Assembly (NCBI GenBank): GCA_036388895.1
Contig: DASVQY010000030.1
Coordinates: forward strand, 1 to 64,000
Length of the DNA stretch: 64,000 bases
Source of the DNA: SXVE01 sp036388895
GTDB lineage: Bacteria; Acidobacteriota; Blastocatellia; Pyrinomonadales; Pyrinomonadaceae
Reading direction: 5' to 3'
Shown: piece by piece, positions 17,167 to 24,860 of the stretch
Position numbering within the stretch: position 1 is the stretch's first letter
Layout: every line of letters begins with the position of its first letter
Notes under the pieces: model-generated
Seen by the model: the letters and a program-made list of their open reading frames with translations, nothing else
Database searches by the model: none
Told to the model about the DNA's origin: nothing
Translations under genes and position numbers: made by a program

Positions 17167-18241
17167 CGTTATCGTCGTTGTTCCTCCTCATATCCTGTTT
17201 TTGCGGCTGCGGCGGCGGCTGCGGCGGAACATAACGCGGAATATTGCTCGGAATACCCGGAATTTCCTGCGGAACCATATTCGGCATCGGCTGATTATAC
17301 GGAGTATAAATGTTCGGATTACCAGGTCTGCCGGTCGAAGCGTTTTGTCCCGGCGGCGGGCGGTAAAGCGACAATTTATGACGAAAACCTAATTCTTTAT
17401 CCTCGAATACAACTTCACTTGCAGAAATACTGAACACGCGAAAACGTCCGCCGACAATATCATTCAACCGCGCGCCGAACGGCTCGTTTTTATTTTTTTC
17501 CTGAAAATATGCCGTGTCGTTATTGTATCCTCGACGGGCAATCATTCCAATGTACTGAAATTCTGGACGCGGCGGAGCTTGGACGTTCAGCATAACCTGA
17601 TTGGAATACATTCTGCCGTCAGGCGTCTGCACGATAACCTGCCGCGAACCTTCGGAACTAATCAAATTCGCCGGAATGTCCGCGACGAGTTTTTGCGGAC
17701 TGACGAAAACTGTCGGAATCTCATTGCCGTTAAAATATATACGCGAATCGGGCATAAAACGGTCGCCGTTGACTTCGAGACGAAATCCTTTTGAACCGGC
17801 GTAAACGCTTGACGGCGCTATGTTTGAGGCGAGAAAATGCGGCGTTGGTTCGGGAGTTGGGACCGGTGTCGGAGTTGCCGGTTTCGGCGTCGGAAAAGGC
17901 GTCGGACTATATGGCGTCGGCGGAGGCGGCTCGTAAAACGCGAAAATGTTTCTGCCCGCATCAGGAGCGGAAAAAGTGCCGGGCGTGTAAAGAACCGGAA
18001 TCGTCGAATAAACCAAGTCCTGCTCGGTTTGCGAAGGCATCTGCAATTCGTCTCTGTTCGCATTCGGCGAAACGGACGGTTTTGGAGTCGGCGAGGTCGC
18101 ACTGACCGTAACCGATGTTTTGCGGCTGAAGATGCTGCCGCCGAACGCGATCCACAATGACCCGAGAGACATCACGCCGAGCACGATGGCGGCGATAATC
18201 TTGTTTCTTTCGGCGGGTGTTTTTCCTTCAAAAAGTTTCAT
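17144..18241 (-). CDS. PilP/GspC-like periplasmic protein with IPT/TIG domain
   Basis: A 365-residue protein: a short cytoplasmic start, one membrane helix (about 16-35), then a Ser/Thr/Pro-rich stretch to about 135. Residues about 136-222 form an IPT/TIG immunoglobulin-like domain (IAPSSVYAGSKGFRLEVNG, DIPANLISSEGSRQVIV). Residues about 226-293 (FQYIGMIARRGYNNDTAYF, FGARLNDIVGGRFRVFSISASEVVF) look like the beta domain of PilP/GspC proteins that dock on the secretin. The tail is rich in Pro, Gln and Asp. TIG domains are not usual in PilP. It sits downstream of PilO and overlaps the pseudopilin gene. The homology to PilP is by pattern only. Confidence 0.65.
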   Translation of the reverse strand: MKLFEGKTPAERNKIIAAIVLGVMSLGSLWIAFGGSIFSRKTSVTVSATSPTPKPSVSPNANRDELQMPSQTEQDLVYSTIPVLYTPGTFSAPDAGRNIFAFYEPPPPTPYSPTPFPTPKPATPTPVPTPEPTPHFLASNIAPSSVYAGSKGFRLEVNGDRFMPDSRIYFNGNEIPTVFVSPQKLVADIPANLISSEGSRQVIVQTPDGRMYSNQVMLNVQAPPRPEFQYIGMIARRGYNNDTAYFQEKNKNEPFGARLNDIVGGRFRVFSISASEVVFEDKELGFRHKLSLYRPPPGQNASTGRPGNPNIYTPYNQPMPNMVPQEIPGIPSNIPRYVPPQPPPQPQKQDMRRNNDDNDDDDGKP

Positions 18242-18319
18242 TTACTTCTAATCAAGTTCGCGTTTCAAGCACAAACATTATCAAGCGAATACAGAAAAAT
18301 ATTTTTACTCGCAAATAAA

Positions 18320-19372
18320 TTAAGGATTAGCGGTTTCGACCGGCAGCGGAACAAAATCCGGGCGGCGGAAATAAGCCGCCATTTCGAGCCGCAAAGTAAC
18401 GGTTTCGCCGTGCGTTTTCCCGCGCGGAGTCGCCGGTCGAGCCTGGATTTGCGGCATTTGACCCTGCGGCATTTGTTGCGGCATCGTCTGCGGCGCAATC
18501 GGAATTTGTCTCGGCATCTGCTGCGCGCCAATCGGGTTGTTTTGCACGACCGGCGAAATTTGCGCTCCGTTAATGCTCGCCTGCGTCGCCGTTTGAGCTT
18601 CCTTTTCCTTGGTTTCCGAAGGTTCCAGCTCAATCGCGCTGATTACGATAAATTGATTGCTCGTTTCAACTTCTCTGATAAAGCGGCGCAGATTTTGATA
18701 AGAGCCTTCGACCGTCATTGTCACGTAAGCACCAGGAAAAATGCTCTGAAACTTGGCTCTGCCGCTTTCTTCTTCCGAAGCAGTACTTCTTCCGTCGGCG
18801 ATTTCAAGCGGCGCGTAGTCCGGTCCGCTGGTATTGACCAAGCCGTAAGCCGAAATCAAACCGTTAATTCTTTGATAAAGCGCCGTTCTGCCGTTCGTCG
18901 CAAGCGGAAGAAATCTGGTTTCAAAATCGCTGACGCTCGAAACGAGCCGGGCGACTTGTTCTTCGGTCGAAGTAATCGTTCCGTAACGCGAGCGAGCGGT
19001 CGTTAATTCTCGTTCGAGACGGTCGCTCTCGGCTCGGTTAGCCTCAAGCTCTTTTTTCGCGGGCAAAACAAGGAAAACGAACAGCAAAATAACCGTCAAA
19101 ATCGCCAGCATTCCGACGCCGACGGTCGCGATTTCGTTTCGTCCCCACATTCCGGCGTAAATTTTTCGCGGACGATTTTTCGGAACTATATCAATCACCG
19201 GTTCTTTTTCGATGATGATGGTTTCCTTGTCGGTCAGTAAAACGGTGCGGTCTTCTTCCTCGACGACAACGGTCGGGTCAATCGTTTCGCCGTAATCGTT
19301 GACTAAAAACTCGGTTTTTTCTATGTCTGACCGGTGCGGATCGTTGTTCGGATTAATCTTATTTTCGTTCAT
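18320..19372 (-). CDS. PilO-like pilus/secretion inner-membrane protein
   Basis: A 350-residue protein. An acidic cytoplasmic N-terminus (1-75) precedes a membrane helix at about 83-103. A coiled-coil stretch (AKKELEANRAESDRLERELTTARS) follows, then the ferredoxin-like periplasmic core (FETRFLPLATNGRTALYQRINGL, YQNLRRFIREVETSNQFIVISAIELEP) typical of PilO. The long Gln/Met/Pro-rich C-terminal region (about 265-325) is unusual for PilO. The start ATG overlaps the stop of the PilN-like gene by 4 bases, as expected for translational coupling. It would form the alignment subcomplex with the PilN-like protein. Confidence 0.75.
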   Translation of the reverse strand: MNENKINPNNDPHRSDIEKTEFLVNDYGETIDPTVVVEEEDRTVLLTDKETIIIEKEPVIDIVPKNRPRKIYAGMWGRNEIATVGVGMLAILTVILLFVFLVLPAKKELEANRAESDRLERELTTARSRYGTITSTEEQVARLVSSVSDFETRFLPLATNGRTALYQRINGLISAYGLVNTSGPDYAPLEIADGRSTASEEESGRAKFQSIFPGAYVTMTVEGSYQNLRRFIREVETSNQFIVISAIELEPSETKEKEAQTATQASINGAQISPVVQNNPIGAQQMPRQIPIAPQTMPQQMPQGQMPQIQARPATPRGKTHGETVTLRLEMAAYFRRPDFVPLPVETANP

Positions 19373-19995
19373 CGTTGATTGCCTCCCTGATCGGTCTGGG
19401 CGACATCGGTTTGCGGAGCAGTCGAATATCCGTAACCGGGCGTGTAAATCAGCCGCAGAGTATACTCCGTATAAGTGAACCGTTCGTTTTTCTGCAAATC
19501 CTGTCCCCGAAGTTCAGCCTGAAACATACCCGAAGAATTCATATTCTCGATCATCGTCATTACCGATTGATAATCGCGGCTGAGAACGCTGAATTCAAGC
19601 TCGGCTTTAACGCGGTCGTTCTCGCGGTAAATATTGGCGACGCTGATGCGCGAGGCGCTGACGCTGCCGGGCAGAACCTGTTCCAGGTCAGCAAAAAGAC
19701 GCGACCAGCCGAATGTTTTATTGGCGACGAGCTTGTGCGCGCCGATCAAAAGCGCCCGCTGTTCGGGCGACAATTGCTGCTGAACTTTTTCGCCCTCGCC
19801 TTTTAGACGTTTCGATTCGGCATCCATCTGTTCGATTTGCTGTTTGACAATTTCATTTTGCGCAATGGCTTCACGCAAACTTGAGAAACACAAAAGCGCG
19901 CCGGCGACCGCACACGCGAGCATTACTAGCGCGAGAACATACGGCGGTGTGCGATTGCGAAAAGGATGGCTGGCAAGATTGAGTTTGGTAATCAC
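19369..19995 (-). CDS. PilN-like pilus/secretion inner-membrane protein
   Basis: A 208-residue protein beginning MITKLNLASHPFRNRTPP, the short conserved PilN N-terminus that binds PilM, here with the NLASxPxRNR layout. One membrane helix (about 20-40), a coiled-coil region and a ferredoxin-like periplasmic domain (LEFSVLSRDYQSVMTMIENMNSSG) follow. It is the first gene of the four-gene operon. No PilM, motor ATPase (PilB/PilT), PilC or secretin gene is in the window, so PilM and the rest must be elsewhere or replaced. Confidence 0.78.
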   Translation of the reverse strand: MITKLNLASHPFRNRTPPYVLALVMLACAVAGALLCFSSLREAIAQNEIVKQQIEQMDAESKRLKGEGEKVQQQLSPEQRALLIGAHKLVANKTFGWSRLFADLEQVLPGSVSASRISVANIYRENDRVKAELEFSVLSRDYQSVMTMIENMNSSGMFQAELRGQDLQKNERFTYTEYTLRLIYTPGYGYSTAPQTDVAQTDQGGNQR

Positions 19996-20001
19996 AACTT
20001 T

Positions 20002-20092
20002 AAATTACGAATTACGAATTTCAAATTACAAATCAGCGATAAAAAATTGCGAATGTCGTAACCGATTTTACTTCATTCGTAATTCGTAATTT
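20002..20092. repeat. Palindrome with AAATTACGAATTACGAAT arms, upstream of the pilN-like gene
   Basis: The 18-base left arm (20002-20019) is the perfect reverse complement of 20075-20092. The arms are themselves tandem copies of an AATTACG unit, and the neighbouring ATTTCAAATTAC segment is repeated on the other side. It lies in the 287-base gap upstream of the pilus operon. Such hairpins of AATTACGAATT units recur in many genomes as extragenic repeats. Confidence 0.7.
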
Positions 20093-20282
20093 GAAATTCG
20101 TGGTCTTCAATGTTTATGCAGAATGTATCTTTATTAGAGCAACAAAACCGTTAGTTTAGCACGAATTATAGAAAAATGTCTTTCCGGTTAAACTTCAAAA
20201 TTCAGATGCGCTTTGCTTTTGAAGCCAAAACTCTCGGTAACGGTTGCTTTCACGTTGCGTTAAATCTAAAAGTTGCAAAAAT

Positions 20283-21215
20283 TTATTCGGAACGCGACGG
20301 TAAGGGCTGGTTTGATTCTTCGGCGGTTAAATCTCGATAAGCGCAGACCCGGTTCCTGCCTTCGCGTTTGGCGCGGTAAAGCGCCGAGTCCGCCATTTCG
20401 ACAAGTTCTATCGGGTCGCTCGAATCGCTCGGAAACGCGGCGATTCCGATGCTGATCGTAACGCGATGCGCTTTTGTGTATTTGCCTTGCCGCATCACGC
20501 TGAATTCCTGTTTTTCAATTTCCGAGCGAATCCTTTCCGCCGCGACCATGGCTTGCGCGAGTTCCGCGTCAAGCAGGAAAGCAGCAAACTCCTCGCCGCC
20601 GAAGCGCGCCGCAACGTCGCCGCTGCGCAGATTCTGGGTAATGCACGCGCCAATTTCTTCCAGTGTTTTACTGCCCGTCAAATGCCCGTATGTGTCGTTT
20701 ACTTTTTTGAAATGATCTACGTCCATCATCAGAACGCAGAAAGGACGATTTTCCGTTTTCGCGCGTCCCGCTTCGCGCCGCAGCTCGGAAAAAAACGAAC
20801 GGCTCGAAAGCAGTCCGGTCAAATCGTCGTGCGATAAAAGACGGTGAATCTGACGCTGGTATTCGCGGTCAATTTCGTCGAGCAGTTCAAAGCGCAGAAT
20901 ATGTTCGCCGATTGTTATTTTGTCGCCGTTCTGCAGTTTTTCGCGCTGAATTTTCTCTCCGTTAAGAAGCGTGCCGTTTCGCGACTGTAAATCGGTCACG
21001 AAATATTCGACGGCTTCGCTCTCGCCGTCGCAAATTGTATTGATTTTGGCGTGCTTGCGCGAGATTTTTTTGTCGTTGATACGAACGTCGGCGGAGAGCG
21101 CACGACCGAGAATTACTTCTTCGCGTTCGAGCGGAACTGAAACGGCGAGTAAATCTCCGGTTAAAAAAACCAAGGTCGGGCGTAATTCGCGCTGCGGGCG
21201 CATTGATTGTTTCAT
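20283..21215 (-). CDS. FHA-domain diguanylate cyclase
   Basis: A 310-residue cytoplasmic protein. An FHA domain (about 12-112: VILGRALSADVRINDKKISRKHAKI, NGTLLNGEKIQ) recognises phosphothreonine. The GGDEF domain (about 130-300) has DDLTGLLSSRSFF, DVDHFKKVNDTYGH and the active-site loop RFGGEEFAAF, so it should make cyclic-di-GMP. RSGD five residues before GGEEF is the product-inhibition I-site (RxxD). The FHA fusion suggests a link to Ser/Thr kinase signalling rather than a classical two-component input. It is followed by no EAL-type phosphodiesterase. Transcription is separate from the pilus operon that follows in the same direction, though the gap of about 290 bases makes a long mRNA possible. 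Confidence 0.88.
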   Translation of the reverse strand: MKQSMRPQRELRPTLVFLTGDLLAVSVPLEREEVILGRALSADVRINDKKISRKHAKINTICDGESEAVEYFVTDLQSRNGTLLNGEKIQREKLQNGDKITIGEHILRFELLDEIDREYQRQIHRLLSHDDLTGLLSSRSFFSELRREAGRAKTENRPFCVLMMDVDHFKKVNDTYGHLTGSKTLEEIGACITQNLRSGDVAARFGGEEFAAFLLDAELAQAMVAAERIRSEIEKQEFSVMRQGKYTKAHRVTISIGIAAFPSDSSDPIELVEMADSALYRAKREGRNRVCAYRDLTAEESNQPLPSRSE

Positions 21216-21413
21216 ATCCGGGCAGCAAGGTCGTAATGCCGGAGCGTACAGGCTCTATCGTCTAAAATAGCTTATTTTTGAATGAAATTTCCAGATTTTT
21301 GTGTGGGAAAAATTAACTATATCTTTAAAATGGTCGTAACGACAACCTTATTTTGCACGCAAACGACATCTAATGATTTTCAATTTCATTTTTACCGTTT
21401 ACGATTGAAAAGG

Positions 21414-22448
21414 ATGAAAATTCTCATAGTCAAACTCAGCAGTATCGGCGATATCGTTCACACGCTGCCGGTTTTGGCGGCAATTCGGACAAATCTGCCG
21501 AACGTGGAAATCGGCTGGGCGGTCGAGCGCCGCTCGGCAGAGATTTTGCGCGGAAATCCTTTGATAGACAATCTCATCGAAGTTGATACGCGTTCGCTGC
21601 GCGGCGAAAAACGATTTGAACACACTCTAAACGAAGCGAGCCGTCAATGGCGCGAGCTTCGTCAATACAAATACGACGTTGCGCTCGATTTTCAAGGTCT
21701 TTTGAAATCCTCGGCAATCGCCAGATTTTCCAGAGTAAAACGCCGTTACGGTTTCTCCGCCCGAAATCTACGCGAGCCGTTCAGCCGTTTTTTGCTTAAT
21801 GAAACCGTTGACGTGCAGCCGAAAACGCACATTATCCGAAAAAATTTGGAGCTTGCGGCAAGAGCTTTGAAAATTTCCGTTCCCGAAACAAATTTTGAGT
21901 TTCCGATTTACACGGATGAAGCACACCGACTAGAAGCCCAAAAGATTGTCGAACAGACAAATGAAAATTTCGCGATTTTAAATCCGGCGGGCGGTTGGAC
22001 GACGAAACTCTGGCACCAGGAAAAATTCGGCGAATTGGCGGATAAACTCTGGGAAAGAAACAACTTAGTTTCAATCGTCACGACCGCTCCGAATGAAAAG
22101 GATTTAGCCGAAAAAGTTTTGCGCGGCAGCAAATCCGGCAAGGTTTTTTTATTTCAACCTTCGTTAAAAGGATTTTACGAGCTGGCGAAAAAAGCGAAAA
22201 TTTACGTCGGCGGCGATACGGGACCGACGCACCTGGCTATTGCCGCCAAAACGCCGACCGTCGGAATTTTCGGTCCGACCGAGTGGTGGCGTAACGGAAG
22301 TCCGAATCCGCAGGACATTTGTGTTGAACGAATTGACATCGCGTGCCGCACGAATTGTCATCGAAGAACGTGTGCGAACTGGATTTGTATGGACATTTCG
22401 CCGGAAACGATTTTCAAAGCGGTGCAAAAAAGACTCGGAAAACCGTGA
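21414..22448 (+). CDS. Glycosyltransferase family 9 heptosyltransferase
   Basis: A 344-residue protein beginning MKILIVKLSSIGDIVHTLPV, the exact N-terminal signature of WaaC/RfaF-type ADP-heptose:LPS heptosyltransferases. I therefore place the start at 21414; the upstream in-frame ATGs add a Phe/Thr-rich sequence not found in the family. Later motifs are AVERRSAEIL, NPAGGWTTKLW (phosphate loop) and YVGGDTGPTHLAIAAKTPTVGIFGPT, the nucleotide-sugar site. It adds the inner-core heptose to lipid A-KDO. No other LPS core genes are nearby. Confidence 0.88.
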   Translation: MKILIVKLSSIGDIVHTLPVLAAIRTNLPNVEIGWAVERRSAEILRGNPLIDNLIEVDTRSLRGEKRFEHTLNEASRQWRELRQYKYDVALDFQGLLKSSAIARFSRVKRRYGFSARNLREPFSRFLLNETVDVQPKTHIIRKNLELAARALKISVPETNFEFPIYTDEAHRLEAQKIVEQTNENFAILNPAGGWTTKLWHQEKFGELADKLWERNNLVSIVTTAPNEKDLAEKVLRGSKSGKVFLFQPSLKGFYELAKKAKIYVGGDTGPTHLAIAAKTPTVGIFGPTEWWRNGSPNPQDICVERIDIACRTNCHRRTCANWICMDISPETIFKAVQKRLGKP

Positions 22449-22676
22449 AATTAAAACTTTGAATAAAATTTGAATAAAAAAGGAATGTAAGAAAAAGTTA
22501 ATAGTCCGACTCTTATAATGAAACAGCAAAAAATTCACTAAAAATAATATTTAGTTAACTGAAAAATAATCTTTTCGGTTATACTTAGGCACCGCCGAAA
22601 ATAATAAAGATTTGTGGTTTCCTGGTATTTATTGTATGCGGCGATTACGGTTTTCAAGCACTTAAATCCAAAACTT

Positions 22677-23483
22677 ATGAGCAAAAAAATATTAAAGTTT
22701 TCAAGACTCTTTGTCTTTTTTTCAATTTTTCTCTCATTTTCGGTTTCGTTCTCTCTTGCTCAGTCAGCCAAAAATAAACCTTTTAGCGTTGGCGAAACTC
22801 TCACCTACGAAGGCAAATTCAGCAAAATCATTAAAGGCATCTCGGTTGCGGATTTAACTTTTTCAGTCGCCGCCGCCGATAATAAAAACAATTATTTGAT
22901 AAACGCCGAAGCTAAATCGAAAGGTTCTCTGCTGAAACTTTTCCGGTACAGTTTTTTGCAGCGCGTAAATTCGACGATTGATGCCGAAAATTTTCGCGTT
23001 TTGAAGACCGTCAAACACGACGAACAGGAAAAACGCGTGCGCGATTCCGAAGCGGTTTTCAATTATCGAGACAACCGCGTGACATACGTCGAAACCGATC
23101 CGAACGACCCGATGCGCCCGCCGCGCCGCATCGCTTCGGAAATAAATGAAAAAATGCAGGATATGGTTTCCGGCATTTACACCCTGCGGCTTCTGCCGTT
23201 AGCGGTCGGCAAAAGTTTTGAAATACCGATCAGCGATTCGGGCTTGGTGTATAAAATTCCTGTCCGCGTCACCGAACGCGAACAGCAAAAAACGATTCTC
23301 GGCAAAATCTGGTGTTTTCGCGTCGAACCGGAAGTTTTCGGCACAAATCGTTTAATCGAAAAAGAGGGAAGTTTGATTATCTGGATTACCGATGATGCGC
23401 GCCGTCTGCCCGTCCGCGCGCAAATCAACAGCGACATCGGACGCGTCGAAGTCAAACTCAAAAGCGCCGCCGGATTGATGTAA
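22677..23483 (+). CDS. Exported DUF3108-family protein
   Basis: A 268-residue exported protein with a signal peptide to about SLAQSA. The motif FSVGETLTYEGKFSKIIKGISVADLTFSV and LYTLRLLPL-AVGKSFEIPI, with EKEGSLIIWITDDARRLPVRAQINSDIGRVEVKL, is the DUF3108 layout: an all-beta lipid-binding-like barrel found in outer-membrane biogenesis contexts in several phyla. The start is set by MSKKILKFSRLFVFFS, the first codon run giving a usable signal peptide. Function unknown. It follows the heptosyltransferase after 228 bases and is followed by a strong terminator. Confidence 0.75.
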   Translation: MSKKILKFSRLFVFFSIFLSFSVSFSLAQSAKNKPFSVGETLTYEGKFSKIIKGISVADLTFSVAAADNKNNYLINAEAKSKGSLLKLFRYSFLQRVNSTIDAENFRVLKTVKHDEQEKRVRDSEAVFNYRDNRVTYVETDPNDPMRPPRRIASEINEKMQDMVSGIYTLRLLPLAVGKSFEIPISDSGLVYKIPVRVTEREQQKTILGKIWCFRVEPEVFGTNRLIEKEGSLIIWITDDARRLPVRAQINSDIGRVEVKLKSAAGLM

Positions 23484-23515
23484 ACAGTGAGAAAATCAGT
23501 AATGAAGATAAGTAA

Positions 23516-23550
23516 GGTGAGAATAAAGATAAATTCTCGCCTTTTTCTTT
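23516..23550 (+). terminator. Intrinsic terminator after the DUF3108 gene
   Basis: GGTGAGAAT (23516-23524) pairs with ATTCTCGCC (23533-23541), one G-T pair, followed by five T. Strong plus-strand terminator. Confidence 0.8.
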
Positions 23551-23637
23551 TCATTGCTTATATGTGTTTTTTCAGACTTGTCAGTTTTATAAAAAAAACG
23601 GATAATTTTTGTTTTATTATAACTTTCAGATAATTTT

Positions 23638-24756
23638 ATGAGCATTGATGATACGGAAAACACGCTGAATAATAACGAGTCGGAGCTGAATCAAGAAGAA
23701 TTTGCGTCGGGAGATTTCGAGTTAGAAACTTTATCTTCCGGTGATTTGATTAGAAAAGAATCATATATTCCGAACGAGGAAAGCAATTTTATTTCGGTTC
23801 TCGACGCAGACGCGACGATAACGACCGGACTAGAGGCGCCCGAGCACGATGAAGAAAAAGATCCGATTTTCCTCGAACTCGCCGAGCCGAAACTGCCTGA
23901 ACTCGAACGCGAAGATCGGGCGCGTTTGCAGATGCAGTCGCCGAATCGTTTGTTTTTTTACTGGTCAATGAGAAACAGTCCGTTTCAGGTTTTACGGAAG
24001 ACTTTCGGCGACAATACGGGAAATTATCAATTGGTCGTCAAACTCGTCAATCAAACGCGCGACCGCGAAGAACTTTACCCGGTCGAAACAGAAGGGAATT
24101 GGTGGTTTAACGTAGATGCAGCATCGAGTTATCAAGCGGAAATCGGCTTTTACGCGCCGAATCGTCCGTTTATTCGGGTGATGTATTCAAATGCGGTCGA
24201 AACGCCGCGAAAAAATCCTTCGCCGCGACAGGCGTCCGATGCTGATTGGGCGGTGACGGCGACCGAGTTTGCCGAAGTTCTCGACGTTTCCGGTTTCGAG
24301 CGCGATGCTTTTGAAGTGGCGCTCGCCGGCGATGATGAGCAAACGGCGGATAATGCGACGAACAAAGCTTTCAATCAGTTGATCGGAGAACAAAAGGCTG
24401 ATTCGGAATACGGTAATTCGGAAGAAATTCGTTTCGCGCTGCTGGCTTTGGCGTCCGGCGTTTCGCTGTCTGATTTGCGCGGACATATCAGCGAGGCTCT
24501 TTTCAGTGTTTTGCAGGAGAATGCAGCAGATTTAAGCGCGGAAAAATCGCTCGCCGCGCTCCAGGAAAATTTCGACGTTTTTGCCGATGAAATTGTCGAA
24601 GAAGAAAGCATCGGTTCGGCAGTTTACGGCGCGAGTCTGGTTAATTTTCCGAAAACAATTAAAAAACGCGTCGTGCCGAAAACCCTATTGCCGAAATACG
24701 CGCCGAAACTTTTATCGAAACTTTCGCCGATCAGTTCCCTGAAAGTTAACGGATAG
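23638..24756 (+). CDS. DUF4912-domain protein
   Basis: A 372-residue soluble protein. Residues 1-95 are acidic and low-complexity. The DUF4912 domain (about 95-195) is marked by NRLFFYWSMRNSPFQVL, YQLVVKLVNQTRDREELYPV, WWFNVDAASSYQAEIGFYAPNR and IRVMYSNAVETPR, a beta-sandwich like those of carbohydrate-binding modules. The C-terminal 170 residues are helical and end in a basic tail. It is directly followed by a GH57 branching enzyme; that pairing recurs in several phyla and suggests a role in glycogen metabolism (inference from context). No signal peptide. Confidence 0.8.
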   Translation: MSIDDTENTLNNNESELNQEEFASGDFELETLSSGDLIRKESYIPNEESNFISVLDADATITTGLEAPEHDEEKDPIFLELAEPKLPELEREDRARLQMQSPNRLFFYWSMRNSPFQVLRKTFGDNTGNYQLVVKLVNQTRDREELYPVETEGNWWFNVDAASSYQAEIGFYAPNRPFIRVMYSNAVETPRKNPSPRQASDADWAVTATEFAEVLDVSGFERDAFEVALAGDDEQTADNATNKAFNQLIGEQKADSEYGNSEEIRFALLALASGVSLSDLRGHISEALFSVLQENAADLSAEKSLAALQENFDVFADEIVEEESIGSAVYGASLVNFPKTIKKRVVPKTLLPKYAPKLLSKLSPISSLKVNG

Positions 24757-24854
24757 TTTACAGCAAGTTGCAGGAAGTTAAAGATAGTTTTATTCTCTAC
24801 ATCACAAAACTATCTGTTAACTTTCTGCAAATTATCTGTAACTTGCTGTAAACT
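24755..24854. repeat. Long imperfect palindrome with AGTTTACAGCAAGTT arms
   Basis: The left arm (24755-24791) and right arm (24816-24854) form a 100-base imperfect hairpin: AGTTTACAGCAAGTT at the ends and GATAGTTTT near the loop pair exactly, with short mismatched islands between. It starts in the stop codon of the DUF4912 gene and ends 6 bases before the GH57 start. Confidence 0.7.
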
Positions 24855-24860
24855 TAAATT

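Noticed and set aside
18410..19006. Open frame on the plus strand opposite the PilO-like gene (about 198 codons)
   Set aside because: Arg- and Leu-rich shadow frame with no family features; the PilO-like gene on the other strand fits operon overlaps.
21216..21262. A CCGGGCAGCAAGG stretch recalling the SRP RNA core
   Set aside because: The diagnostic SRP loop sequence and the flanking stem are missing.
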